A stretch of DNA of 64,000 nt, taken from assembly GCA_910577295.1 (NCBI GenBank), contig CAJTLS010000003.1, positions 98,170-162,169 on the forward strand, read 5' to 3'. Shown in pieces: positions 1 to 7,712 of this stretch (the stretch's first letter is position 1; each line of letters starts with the position of its first letter). Both the position numbers and the translations under genes were made by a program. The DNA comes from an uncultured Eubacterium sp. (lineage in GTDB: Bacteria; Bacillota; Clostridia; Lachnospirales; Lachnospiraceae). The notes under the pieces are model-generated. The model was not told where the DNA came from, ran no database searches, and saw only the letters and a program-made list of their open reading frames with translations.

Positions 1-1
1 A

Positions 2-265
2 GAATACGTTGGGATTTTGGCAAAGCTCGAATTATCCAAAGAGGAGAGAGAGCAGGCCAAAAAGGATATGGCAGGCATGCTTGATTATATTGATAAACTG
101 AATGAGCTGGATACGGACAATGTGGAGCCGATGTCCCATGTGTTTCCACTGAATAATGTATTTCGGGAAGATTGCGTCACTAATGGAGAGCAGCGTGACA
201 ATATGCTTTCAAATGCTCCTGAGAAGAAAGATGGTACTTACATGGTGCCAAAAACATTTGAGTAA
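2..265 (+). CDS. gatC: Glutamyl-tRNA(Gln) amidotransferase subunit C, 5'-truncated by window edge
   Basis: GatC is the small stabilising subunit of the GatCAB amidotransferase, which converts Glu-tRNA(Gln) (and Asp-tRNA(Asn) where used) to the amidated form. The frame is open from base 2, giving 87 visible residues. It reads YVGILAKLELSKEE near the start, matching the conserved first helix of GatC, followed by LDYIDKLNELDTDNVEP and the SHV segment. A TTG at base 17 could be read as a start, but the conserved helix continues upstream of it, so the true start lies outside the window. gatA follows after 14 bp and gatB after that, the usual gatCAB operon. Identity is clear from sequence and context. 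Confidence 0.93.
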   Translation, partial: EYVGILAKLELSKEEREQAKKDMAGMLDYIDKLNELDTDNVEPMSHVFPLNNVFREDCVTNGEQRDNMLSNAPEKKDGTYMVPKTFE

Positions 266-279
266 GGGGGAAACAAACG

Positions 280-1725
280 ATGGATTTGATGAATTTATCT
301 GCGGTAGCCTTAGGGGAAAAAATCAGGACAGGTGAAGTGACAGCGCAGGATGCTGCCCGTGCCGCCCTTTTAAAGATAAAGGAAGAAGAGGAGCGCATAA
401 ACAGTTTTGTGACGGTTCTTCCAGAGGAAGAAATTATTGCCAGAGCGGCGCAGGTGCAGGAAAAGATAGAGAGCGGAGAACTTACCGGCCCGCTGGCCGG
501 AGTTCCGGTTGCCATTAAGGATAATTTATGTACACAGGGGATTCTTACAACATGCAGCTCAAAAATCCTTGGTAACTTTAAGCCGACTTATTCTTCAGAG
601 GCGGTTTTGAATCTCGAGAGGGGCGGGGCCATTTTAATCGGAAAGACAAATATGGACGAATTTGCCATGGGAAGCACAACGGAGACTTCTGCTTATGGAG
701 TAACCAGAAATCCGCATAATACTGAACATGTACCGGGAGGCTCATCGGGAGGTTCATGCGCGGCAGTTGCGGCGGGGGAATGCAGTTATGCGCTTGGCTC
801 GGATACGGGAGGCTCGATTCGGCAGCCGGCTTCTTTCTGCGGGGTGACGGGAATCAAGCCGACGTATGGTACGGTATCCCGTTACGGACTGATTGCCTAT
901 GGCTCGTCGCTCGACCAGATTGGCCCGATTGCAAGAGATGTGACGGATTGTGCCACGATACTGGAAGTGATTTCCTCTTATGATAACAAGGACAGCACTT
1001 CTGTACAGCGCGAGGATATTGATTTTACGGCGGCGCTTACCGAAGATGTAAAAGGCATGCGGATTGGTATTCCGCGGGATTATATAAGAGACGGGCTGCA
1101 GCCTGAAGTGAGAGACGCTGTCATGGCAGCGGCAGAAGTGCTGCGGCAGCGGGGGGCGGTTGTAGAAGAATTTGATTTAAGCCTTGTTGAATATGCGATT
1201 CCGGCATATTATGTTATTGCTTCGGCAGAAGCGAGTTCGAACTTATCGCGGTATGACGGAGTGAAGTACGGATACCGGACAGAGCGATATGAGGGACTTC
1301 ATAATATGTACAAGAAGAGCCGCTCGGAGGGATTTGGGCCGGAAGTTAAGAGGCGTATCATGCTTGGCTCGTTTGTGTTGAGCAGCGGCTATTACGATGC
1401 CTATTATCTGAAAGCGTTGCGTACGAAAGCACTCATTAAGGAAGCTTTTAACCGTGCTTTCGAATCATATGATGTCATTCTCTCTCCGGCAGCTCCGACG
1501 ACGGCGCCTAAAATAGGCGAGAGTCTGTGCGACCCAATCAAGATGTATCTGGGCGATATTTATACGATTTCTGCCAATTTGGCCGGACTTCCGGCGATGA
1601 GCGTTCCCTGCGGACGGGACGAGAGCGGGCTTCCGATTGGCCTGCAGTTGATTGGAGATTGTTTTCAGGAAAAGAAAATCATTCAGACTGCTTACACGTA
1701 TGAGCAGGCGAGAGGGGGAGAATAG
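280..1725 (+). CDS. gatA: Glutamyl-tRNA(Gln) amidotransferase subunit A
   Basis: The 481-residue product is the amidase-signature subunit that hydrolyses glutamine and channels ammonia to GatB for transamidation of misacylated tRNA. The amidase signature is visible: the catalytic lysine region (AIKDN, near residue 80), the Gly/Ser-rich PGGSSGGSCAAVAAGE stretch near 150, and GSDTGGSIRQPASFCG near 175, which hold the Ser-cisSer-Lys triad. Length is normal for GatA. The ATG is preceded by an AGGGGGA ribosome-binding site at good spacing. It lies between gatC and gatB, with 2 bp to gatB, so the three are certainly co-transcribed. Confidence 0.97.
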   Translation: MDLMNLSAVALGEKIRTGEVTAQDAARAALLKIKEEEERINSFVTVLPEEEIIARAAQVQEKIESGELTGPLAGVPVAIKDNLCTQGILTTCSSKILGNFKPTYSSEAVLNLERGGAILIGKTNMDEFAMGSTTETSAYGVTRNPHNTEHVPGGSSGGSCAAVAAGECSYALGSDTGGSIRQPASFCGVTGIKPTYGTVSRYGLIAYGSSLDQIGPIARDVTDCATILEVISSYDNKDSTSVQREDIDFTAALTEDVKGMRIGIPRDYIRDGLQPEVRDAVMAAAEVLRQRGAVVEEFDLSLVEYAIPAYYVIASAEASSNLSRYDGVKYGYRTERYEGLHNMYKKSRSEGFGPEVKRRIMLGSFVLSSGYYDAYYLKALRTKALIKEAFNRAFESYDVILSPAAPTTAPKIGESLCDPIKMYLGDIYTISANLAGLPAMSVPCGRDESGLPIGLQLIGDCFQEKKIIQTAYTYEQARGGE

Positions 1726-1727
1726 TT

Positions 1728-3161
1728 ATGGCGAAACAATATGAGACGGTCATAGGACTGGAGGTACATGTCGAACTGGCGACAAAGACAAAGATTTTTT
1801 GCGGCTGCTCTACAGAGTTCGGAGGCGCTCCCAATACCCATACGTGTCCGGTTTGCACCGGAATGCCAGGCTCTCTTCCCATTCTTAACCGACAGGTCGT
1901 GGAATATGCGATGGCGGTCGGACTGGCGCTTAACTGTAAGATTCATCAATATAGCAAGTTTGACAGGAAAAATTATTTTTATCCCGATAATCCGCAAAAT
2001 TATCAGATTTCACAGTTATATCTGCCAATCTGTTATGATGGCTTTGTAAAAATTGAAACGGCCGCCGGCGCAAAGCGTATCGGCATTCACGAGATTCATA
2101 TGGAAGAGGACGCGGGGAAACTGGTACATGACGAGTGGAATGATTGTTCCCTTGTAGACTATAACCGTTCCGGCGTGCCTTTGATTGAAATTGTATCCGA
2201 GCCGGATATGCGCAGTACGGACGAAGTAATTGCCTATTTGGAAAAGCTGCGTACGACAATACAGTATCTGGGGGCGTCCGATTGTAAGTTAAACGAGGGT
2301 TCCATGCGCGCCGACGTAAACCTGTCGGTTCGCGAGGTGGGAGCGGCAGCGTTGGGCACCCGTACCGAGATGAAAAACTTAAATTCGTTCAAGGCGATTG
2401 TACGCGCGATTGAGAATGAGCGCGCCAGACAGATAGAATGTATCGAAGATGGCGGAACCGTGCTTCAGGAAACACGGCGCTGGGATGACAATAAAGAGTA
2501 TTCTTATCCGATGCGTTCCAAAGAAGATGCGCAGGATTACCGATATTTTCCTGACCCGGATTTGACGCCAATCGTTATCAGCGATGAGTGGATACGGCAG
2601 ATAAAAGACAAAGAGCCGGAATTTCAGGAAGCAAAAGCTGACAGATATGCAAAAGAATATGATATTCCGTCCTATGATATTTCGATTATTACCGCCAGCA
2701 AGAAGATGGCAGATATATTTGAGCAGACAGTATCGCTTGGTGCGACGCCGAAGAAAGTATCGAACTGGCTTATGGGAGAGACGATGCGTCTTTTAAAGGA
2801 GCGGGAGATGGATATGGACGATATCACGCTTTTACCGGAAAATCTGGCGAAGTTAATCGACTTAACAGACAAGGGGACGGTTAATTCTACGGTGGCAAAA
2901 GAAATTTTTGAAAAAATATTTGAAGAAAATATTGACGTGGAGAAGTTTGTAGAGGATAATGGACTTGGGACTGTCAGTGACGAGAGTGTATTGCGGGAGA
3001 CGATTGAGAAAGTAGTCGAAGAAAATCCTCAGTCTGTGGCAGATTATCGGGCAGGAAAGAAAAAGGCAATCGGTTTTCTTGTCGGTCAGACGATGCGGGT
3101 GATGAAAGGAAAAGCAGACCCGGAATTAGTGAATAAAATTTTGCAGGAAAGATTAAAATAG
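1728..3161 (+). CDS. gatB: Aspartyl/glutamyl-tRNA amidotransferase subunit B
   Basis: The 477-residue product binds the misacylated tRNA and carries the kinase/transamidase site of GatCAB. It begins YETVIGLEVHVELATKTKIFC, the hallmark GatB N-terminus, with the zinc-binding cysteines in CGCSTEFGGAPNTHTCPVC. The C-terminal YqeY-like tail domain (about residues 330-477) ends with VGQTMRVMKGKADPELVN, typical of the family. The ATG is 2 bp after gatA and has GGGGGAG just upstream. It completes the gatCAB operon. Nothing is unusual. Confidence 0.97.
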   Translation: MAKQYETVIGLEVHVELATKTKIFCGCSTEFGGAPNTHTCPVCTGMPGSLPILNRQVVEYAMAVGLALNCKIHQYSKFDRKNYFYPDNPQNYQISQLYLPICYDGFVKIETAAGAKRIGIHEIHMEEDAGKLVHDEWNDCSLVDYNRSGVPLIEIVSEPDMRSTDEVIAYLEKLRTTIQYLGASDCKLNEGSMRADVNLSVREVGAAALGTRTEMKNLNSFKAIVRAIENERARQIECIEDGGTVLQETRRWDDNKEYSYPMRSKEDAQDYRYFPDPDLTPIVISDEWIRQIKDKEPEFQEAKADRYAKEYDIPSYDISIITASKKMADIFEQTVSLGATPKKVSNWLMGETMRLLKEREMDMDDITLLPENLAKLIDLTDKGTVNSTVAKEIFEKIFEENIDVEKFVEDNGLGTVSDESVLRETIEKVVEENPQSVADYRAGKKKAIGFLVGQTMRVMKGKADPELVNKILQERLK

Positions 3162-3201
3162 AAAGGTGTGTTTAGACGGCACATCAGAATGGAGGAACGG
3201 T

Positions 3202-3546
3202 ATGATTGAAATGAGACGTGAAAAGCGTTGGCCGGTGAAATTAGAATTGGAGATTTCAACGTTGTTTAAACAAGACCATGTAAAAGTGGAGAATATTAAT
3301 GCGCCGATTGAAGTCATTGATGTTTCTAAATTGGGGATTGGGTTTAAGTCGAAGAGTAATCTGCCAATTGGATACTACTTTAACGCGCGTTTAGTTTTGG
3401 GAAAGTCGGATGCGCTCAATTGTGTTGTCCGTATTATTCGCCAACAGGAAAAAGAAGACTGCTATATTTATGGATGTGAAATCGTTGGAACGGCTTCTAT
3501 TATGGATTATGTAATTAATGATTATGCAGCTTCTCTGGAAAAATAA
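3202..3546 (+). CDS. PilZ domain protein (probable c-di-GMP receptor)
   Basis: A 114-residue protein made almost wholly of one PilZ domain. The N-terminal arginine motif is visible as RREKRWPV (residues 5-12), followed about 35 residues on by DVSKLGIGFKS, which fits the D/N-x-S-x-x-G motif; together these bind cyclic di-GMP in known PilZ proteins. The ATG at 3202 is chosen because GGAGG lies 6-10 bases upstream; an in-frame GTG at 3166 has no good ribosome-binding site. It starts 40 bp after gatB and may be read through from it. No effector domain is fused, so it probably acts as a stand-alone adaptor. The window also encodes a GGDEF protein and an HD-GYP protein. Confidence 0.85.
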   Translation: MIEMRREKRWPVKLELEISTLFKQDHVKVENINAPIEVIDVSKLGIGFKSKSNLPIGYYFNARLVLGKSDALNCVVRIIRQQEKEDCYIYGCEIVGTASIMDYVINDYAASLEK

Positions 3547-3584
3547 AGTCCTTATTTCAGGAAAATTCCTTGTCTGGAATATTT

Positions 3585-3641
3585 TAGTAAAAATCCTCCA
3601 ATAGTAGTATGGAAGAAACTACTATTGGAGGATTTTTACTA
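3585..3641. repeat. Perfect 24-bp inverted repeat overlapping a ribosome-binding site and start codon
   Basis: Arms 3585-3608 and 3618-3641 are perfectly complementary around a 9-base loop. The G/C part of the stem is flanked by A-run and T-run, so it has the form of a bidirectional intrinsic terminator for the gatCAB-PilZ transcript. Unusually, the right arm also carries the GGAGG ribosome-binding site (3627-3631) and the A of the ATG of the downstream XRE regulator. In a transcript spanning the element these would be sequestered. It could equally be an operator for the regulator. Confidence 0.8.
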
Positions 3642-4006
3642 TGAGAGAGGGCATGAATGTAAAAGCATTAGGTGTCAATGTCAAATATTATCGGGAACAA
3701 AAGGATTTGACAGCAAATCGGCTTGCTGAGATGGCAGATGTTTCACTTTCCCATATCAAAAATATTGAGAGCGCCTCGGTCAATGCCAGCGCCAAAGTAT
3801 TAGTTCAGATTGCCAATGCGCTGGAAGTGCCGATTGATGTTTTACTGTGTGATTCGTTGAAAGATTCAACGAACCGTATGGCGCGTGTCATGGAATACAA
3901 TCACCTGTTGAGTGATTGCAACGACGCGGAGAGAAAGATTATTATGGGAACGGTTCGTGAGTTGAAAAAGCAGTTGCGGGATGTACGTGAGAATGGGGGA
4001 TTATAG
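3641..4006 (+). CDS. XRE-family helix-turn-helix transcriptional regulator
   Basis: A 121-residue regulator. Residues about 5-62 form an HTH_3 (Cro/C1-type) domain: VKYYREQKDLTANRLAEMAD, then the recognition helix region VSLSHIKNIESASVNASAK and ANALEVPIDVLL. The C-terminal half is a charged helix (NDAERKIIMGTVRELKKQL) of the sort used for dimerisation. The start at 3641 has GGAGG 9 bases upstream but that site lies in a perfect hairpin; an ATG at 3653 is an alternative with poorer spacing. It sits just upstream of the agr-like genes, separated from them by a good promoter, so a role in their control is possible but unproven. Confidence 0.85.
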   Translation: MREGMNVKALGVNVKYYREQKDLTANRLAEMADVSLSHIKNIESASVNASAKVLVQIANALEVPIDVLLCDSLKDSTNRMARVMEYNHLLSDCNDAERKIIMGTVRELKKQLRDVRENGGL

Positions 4007-4018
4007 GAGTGAACAGGA

Positions 4019-4047
4019 TTGCACGTGCATAAAAAAGAAAGTACAAT
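4019..4047 (+). promoter_or_regulatory. Predicted sigma-A promoter for the agrA-agrC pair
   Basis: TTGCAC at 4019-4024 and TACAAT at 4042-4047 are separated by 17 bp, 52 bp before the regulator start. There is no TGTCGCAAA box here, so this promoter looks constitutive with respect to the quorum circuit. Confidence 0.55.
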
Positions 4048-4098
4048 ATTGGAAAAGAAATTACGTTGCGATGCAGGGAAAGTACGAGGAGGAAAAAG

Positions 4099-4824
4099 AT
4101 GCAAATTGCGATTTGTGATGACGACCATGCAGTATGCAGACAGCTACGGGGATGGATTGAAGAATATACAAAAAGAGAAAGACTTGAAATAAATCTGATG
4201 GTTTTTTATAGTGCGGAGGAGCTTTTGGAGAGTTTGTCCGCAGGCCAATGGTTTGATATGGTTTTTCAAGACATCGAATTACCAAAGAAAAGTGGACTGG
4301 ATATTGCGGAAGAACTACGCAAGTATGTAGAGTGTCATCAGGTCGTAATTGATTTTATATCTGGAAAACAGGAATACAGCATGCGGCTTTTCGATTTACA
4401 GCCGATTAATTTTCGTCTGAAACCACTGAAACGGGAAGAGATTGAAGCCGATTTAAATAAGGCGTGCCGCATTTTAAAAGAGAGTAAGTATGCGCTCACC
4501 TATATGTTGAATAACGTACAAAACGGAATTTTACTGCGGAACATTAACTATATAGAATCCGAGGCAAAGATGATACAGGTACATACGATTAACGGTGAGA
4601 AAATTCAGTTTCGCGATACGTTAGAGCGATTGGAAAAAGAATATGGCAAATATCATTTCTGCCGCTGTCATCGGGCATATATTGTCAATTTACACTGTAT
4701 TACTGCTTATCATAAAGGTTATCTGCTGTTGAGGGGAGGCAAAAAAATAGAGATTGGCAGCTATTACGCCACGAACTTAAAGCAGCAGTTGAGCCGGTTG
4801 GATTTTACGGAGGAGATGCTATGA
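4099..4824 (+). CDS. agrA: LytTR-family response regulator, AgrA-like
   Basis: A 241-residue two-domain regulator. The receiver domain (about 1-125) has the acidic pocket CDDD at 6-9, a probable phospho-acceptor Asp58 in VFQDIEL and the conserved lysine in RLKPL. The LytTR DNA-binding domain (about 140-240) is recognisable from NYIESEAKMIQVHT, the CHRAYIVNL segment and its late position. ATG 4099 has a GAGGAGG site upstream; an earlier in-frame ATG at 4066 lacks one. Its stop overlaps the start of the kinase gene by 4 bp, so the two are translationally coupled. It is a strong candidate for binding the TGTCGCAAA repeats found at 6096, 7280 and 20549. The symbol is by analogy with staphylococcal agr. 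Confidence 0.85.
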   Translation: MQIAICDDDHAVCRQLRGWIEEYTKRERLEINLMVFYSAEELLESLSAGQWFDMVFQDIELPKKSGLDIAEELRKYVECHQVVIDFISGKQEYSMRLFDLQPINFRLKPLKREEIEADLNKACRILKESKYALTYMLNNVQNGILLRNINYIESEAKMIQVHTINGEKIQFRDTLERLEKEYGKYHFCRCHRAYIVNLHCITAYHKGYLLLRGGKKIEIGSYYATNLKQQLSRLDFTEEML

Positions 4825-6083
4825 AAGCAGCGTTAACATTATTGGTCAGCGGTGTTCAGGTATATGAGGTATATTTGATTTATCAGTGCTTTTTTGCAAA
4901 AAGTAAATTTACCGTTAAATATATGTTTGCGGCATATTTTCTTGTATTTGCCGTCTCTTCCTGCCAGTATTTAAACGTTAATATACCTGTCCTAAATATG
5001 TTTGTTTGCTTCCTCGGATTGTTTTGCCTGACGCTTTTGTATGAAGAGGAATGGAAGAACCGCTTGCTTGCCTTTTTCTTTAACTTTGCCGCCATGTTTG
5101 CCGCCGAGGCGATTGTCTCCGCTATTTTCGGCTATGTGGATGCAGAATTGTTTACGGTGCGGGAATACTATTCTTATTTTGGGATGGTATGCCTGCCGTT
5201 AGTGCAGTTTCTGATTGTACTGCTCATACGGAATTTCCGTAATTTGCAGCGCAAAGAGGAGGTACCTACTTCTTATTGGATTATATCTATCGTTTTGCCG
5301 ATTCTATCATTTTACATCTATTTTCAGATATGTTTGCGACATGATATTTCAAAGGTGAATCTTCTTGGAAGTTCGATTGCCGTTTTATTGCTGAATATTC
5401 TGGTGATTTTTTTGTACGACAGGCAGATAAAGACCTCCCTGCTCGAGAGGGAAAAGGAAAATCTGCAGCTGCAAAATAAATATCAGGAGATGCAGTATGA
5501 CCTGATGAGTGAGTCAGTGGAACGTCTGCAAAGGCACCGGCATGATTTCCGAAATCATCTGCAATCCATTTCTTACATCGGAGAACAGAAAGATTGGCCA
5601 GCGATGAGTTCTTATATTAATCATCTGGCGGAGCATTTGTTGGAAAACGATACATACATATATACGGGAAGCATGATTTTTGACGGCGTTCTCAATTATA
5701 AACTGCAGGAAGCAAACAAAAAGGGGATTGATATGCAGGTCGATATAAAAATCCCCTCTGATATCGTTATCGTACCCTGTGATGTTACTACGATATTAGG
5801 GAATCTGTTAGATAATAGTATAGAGGCGACAGCCGGACAGGAGAAGAGTTGGATTAAGGCAAATATCTTTTATTGTCCGGGGCGTTTGAATTTACTGATT
5901 GCCAATACTTTTAGCAATGATCTAGTACGCAAAGGGGATGGGTACAGGACAAATAAAGAGGATTCGGACAAGCATGGTTTCGGTTTAAGGAATGTGCGGG
6001 AGGTAGTGGAACGTTATGAGGGGATAATGGAGATAAAAGATGAAAATGGAATTTTTTCTATAAAAATTACCTTATATTTGTAA
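4821..6083 (+). CDS. agrC: GHKL-domain sensor histidine kinase, AgrC-like peptide receptor
   Basis: A 420-residue membrane kinase. Residues 1-200 are hydrophobic with about six membrane segments, as in AgrC-type receptors for cyclic peptides. A coiled-coil linker (about 205-235) leads to the H-box RHRHDFRNHL with phospho-acceptor His241, then an ATP-binding domain with N-box NLLDNSIEAT (about 328-337) and the glycine-rich HGFGLRNV motif near 395. This is the HPK10 class that pairs with LytTR regulators. It overlaps the upstream regulator gene by 4 bp (ATGA). The agrD-like peptide gene follows 122 bp downstream behind its own predicted regulated promoter. Confidence 0.87.
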   Translation: MKAALTLLVSGVQVYEVYLIYQCFFAKSKFTVKYMFAAYFLVFAVSSCQYLNVNIPVLNMFVCFLGLFCLTLLYEEEWKNRLLAFFFNFAAMFAAEAIVSAIFGYVDAELFTVREYYSYFGMVCLPLVQFLIVLLIRNFRNLQRKEEVPTSYWIISIVLPILSFYIYFQICLRHDISKVNLLGSSIAVLLLNILVIFLYDRQIKTSLLEREKENLQLQNKYQEMQYDLMSESVERLQRHRHDFRNHLQSISYIGEQKDWPAMSSYINHLAEHLLENDTYIYTGSMIFDGVLNYKLQEANKKGIDMQVDIKIPSDIVIVPCDVTTILGNLLDNSIEATAGQEKSWIKANIFYCPGRLNLLIANTFSNDLVRKGDGYRTNKEDSDKHGFGLRNVREVVERYEGIMEIKDENGIFSIKITLYL

Positions 6084-6095
6084 AAAACAACTTTC

Positions 6096-6157
6096 TGTCG
6101 CAAAAAAGTATGTGTCTGTCGCAAATTTCACATTTTTAAAGAAAAAAATGATACATT
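6096..6157 (+). promoter_or_regulatory. LytTR-type direct repeat and promoter upstream of agrD
   Basis: TGTCGCAAA occurs at 6096-6104 and 6117-6125, an exact 21-bp step (two helical turns), the arrangement bound by LytTR dimers. The second box lies 3 bp before a poor minus-35 (CACATT, 6129-6134), 17 bp before an extended minus-10 (TG then TACATT at 6152-6157). A poor minus-35 beside an activator site suggests activator-dependent transcription. The same layout occurs at 7280. Confidence 0.75.
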
Positions 6158-6205
6158 GGACGTGTCATTTTTTTTGATAATTTAAAGAGAGGAGAGTATA
6201 GGAGA

Positions 6206-6349
6206 ATGAAAACATTAATTACCAAAATGTCAACGGTTGTTGCAAGTCTGGCGCTGGTTGTAACGGCTGCATCTGTTAATTCGCTTTGCTTTTGCTGGAT
6301 GCATCAGCCAGAATTACCGGAAGGGGCTGAGATGCTTCGACGCAAGTAA
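6206..6349 (+). CDS. agrD: Cyclic lactone autoinducer peptide precursor, AgrD-like
   Basis: A 47-codon gene. The product has a short basic start and hydrophobic helix (MKTLITKMSTVVASLALVV), then the core NSLCFCWMHQPELPE and a charged tail ending RRK. This matches the AgrD plan: N-terminal amphipathic leader, a core with a conserved Cys, and a C-terminal QPxxPE recognition tail. Cys28 is placed as the ring-forming thiol; a five-residue ring would end at Met32, the same geometry as staphylococcal AIP-I. A second Cys (Cys30) inside the ring is unusual. A GGAG site lies 11 bases upstream. It sits behind a LytTR-box promoter and between two LytTR regulators; the processing protease AgrB is encoded 16 kb away. 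Confidence 0.85.
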   Translation: MKTLITKMSTVVASLALVVTAASVNSLCFCWMHQPELPEGAEMLRRK

Positions 6350-6483
6350 TGTAAAAGAGCCGGAGATATGGCGACATGCCGTCGCCGTATCTCCCAACAA
6401 AGGAGGAAACTTTACCTTACGTGTTGTTTCAGGTTGGGGATAAAACGGGTAAGATGGAACAACAGATTCTGAGGGGGGAAAAG

Positions 6484-7203
6484 ATGAAGATTGCGATTTG
6501 TGATGAAAACAAAAGCCTGTGTAAGCAGTTAGAGGGGTGGGTAGACAGGTATTTCCAGAAAGAAAATATTCCGATAGAGTTGAATACGTTTTTTAGTCTG
6601 GAGCAGTTTTTACAATGTCTGGCAGAGAAGAATTACTTTGATATCATTCTTCTGGACATTGAATCGCCGCAGGAGAAAGAGTGGGATATTGCTGAAGAGC
6701 TGCGCAGCTGCGTGGAGGTGGGAGGAGGATTGATTGACTTTATTTCCGGCAGGCAGGAGTTGGGAATGCCGCTCTTTGACTTGCAGCCCATTAATTTTCG
6801 GATAAAGCCGCTCAAACAGGAGCAAATTGAGTTGGACTTAAATAAAGCGTGCTATATTTTGCGTGAAAAAAGAAGAGAGTTGAGCTATTTTGTTAATGAC
6901 GTGAAAAAGACGGTTTTATTAAAAGATATCTGTTATCTTGAATGGATAGATGGGAGAATATGCGCTCACACATTAGCTGGTGAGAGAATTACGCTTACCG
7001 GTACACTGGATGGCATTGAGAAAAAATATGACAGCCATGCGCTCTTTCAATGCCATGAATTCTTTATTGTGAATCTGTATTATGTATGCAGATATAAGAA
7101 TCGGGCGCTTACGCTGCGGGATGGCACGATGCTTCCCGTCGGAAAAGAATATGTGACCCGATTTAAAAACAGACTACATGAGTTTGATTATTTAGGAGAA
7201 TAG
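6484..7203 (+). CDS. Second LytTR-family response regulator, paralogue of the upstream AgrA-like protein
   Basis: A 239-residue regulator clearly homologous along its length to the product of 4099-4824; shared stretches include FDLQPINFR, LDLNKACYIL-type sequence and a VNLYYV-type segment in LytTR. The receiver keeps CDE at 6-8, Asp58 in LLDIES and the lysine in RIKPLK, so it may still be phosphorylated. The LytTR domain occupies about 140-239. ATG 6484 is preceded by GAGGGGGGAAAAG; longer upstream starts lack support. It follows agrD by 134 bp and is probably co-transcribed from the LytTR promoter, giving feedback. No dedicated kinase follows, so it would share AgrC or act without one. Confidence 0.82.
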   Translation: MKIAICDENKSLCKQLEGWVDRYFQKENIPIELNTFFSLEQFLQCLAEKNYFDIILLDIESPQEKEWDIAEELRSCVEVGGGLIDFISGRQELGMPLFDLQPINFRIKPLKQEQIELDLNKACYILREKRRELSYFVNDVKKTVLLKDICYLEWIDGRICAHTLAGERITLTGTLDGIEKKYDSHALFQCHEFFIVNLYYVCRYKNRALTLRDGTMLPVGKEYVTRFKNRLHEFDYLGE

Positions 7204-7279
7204 AAAGAACCGAAAAAATTTGGTGAAGTTTTTTTGAATTTTAATGAAAATTTTATGGTTTGTATATTTTTGCACTTTC

Positions 7280-7341
7280 TGTCGCAAAAAAGTATGTGTC
7301 TGTCGCAAATTACACATTTTTCTAAGAAAATATGCTATATT
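7280..7341 (+). promoter_or_regulatory. Second LytTR-type direct repeat and promoter, in a gene-free region
   Basis: TGTCGCAAA at 7280-7288 and 7301-7309, again 21 bp apart, with poor minus-35 CACATT at 7313-7318 and an extended minus-10 (TG, then TATATT at 7336-7341). Distances from box to minus-10 equal those at the agrD site. It points into 370 bp with no convincing protein gene but with a regular tandem repeat and a terminator-like hairpin. Confidence 0.72.
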
Positions 7342-7390
7342 ATTGCCATCATTTTCTCTGTCCGAAATCAGGTGACAAAAGAGAATGAAA

Positions 7391-7597
7391 TACAAAAGAT
7401 TACAGGAGCGAAGTACAAATGAGGACACAACTAAGTTACAAGAGATGGCAGGATTAAAGGACGAAAGATAGCGCAGTTAAGTTACAAAAGAGAACAGAAT
7501 GGAAGTACAAAAGATAATATCGTTAAGGTGCAGAAGAAAAGAGGACGGAGGTACAGAAGATAAAATAACAAAGATACAAAAGAAGAAAGAGAAACCG
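7391..7597 (+). repeat. Nine-copy imperfect tandem repeat, 23-bp period
   Basis: A core close to TACAAAAGA begins at 7391, 7414, 7437, 7460, 7483, 7506, 7529, 7552 and 7575, each step exactly 23 bp. Units 1, 5, 6 and 9 match the core fully; the others differ at one or two bases. The bases just before the core are usually AAGT, GAAG or similar; the remaining 10-11 bases vary. No indels disturb the register. A further TGACAAAAGA at 7373 is out of register. Confidence 0.85.
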
Positions 7598-7626
7598 GAG
7601 CGGCATAAAGCGGCTCCGGTTGTTTA
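7593..7626 (+). terminator. Hairpin, probable terminator of the repeat-containing transcript
   Basis: Arms 7593-7601 and 7613-7621 (AACCGGAGC and its complement) form a 9-bp G/C-rich stem with an 11-base loop, followed by GTTTATAAA. The U-run is short, so termination may be incomplete. Confidence 0.5.
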
Positions 7627-7712
7627 TAAAAAGAATGGTAATTGGAAAAATGATATATGGATGTCAATGACGGTCATAAAAGCGCCTGTGGAAAGGGAGC
7701 GATTGATGGTTA

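Larger units (their letters stand above)
7348..7626 (+). ncRNA. Possible quorum-regulated RNA carrying the 23-bp tandem repeat
   Basis: Inferred transcript, not seen directly. It would start about 7 bp after the regulated minus-10 at 7336 and end at a hairpin with arms 7593-7601 and 7613-7621. Between lie nine repeat units with a 23-nt step. Because 23 is not divisible by 3 and the frames contain stops, a repeated protein is unlikely. A 28-codon ORF (7386-7472) and a longer one from 7499 exist but lack good ribosome-binding sites. By position it resembles RNAIII of staphylococcal agr only in logic; there is no sequence similarity I can claim. Confidence 0.4.

Noticed and set aside
17..265. 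TTG at base 17 as the start of gatC
   Set aside because: The conserved GatC helix continues in frame upstream to base 2, so the gene is cut by the window edge.
7391..7597. CRISPR array
   Set aside because: The repeats are short, imperfect cores with a 23-bp period and no conserved 25-40 bp repeat or unique spacers; no cas genes.
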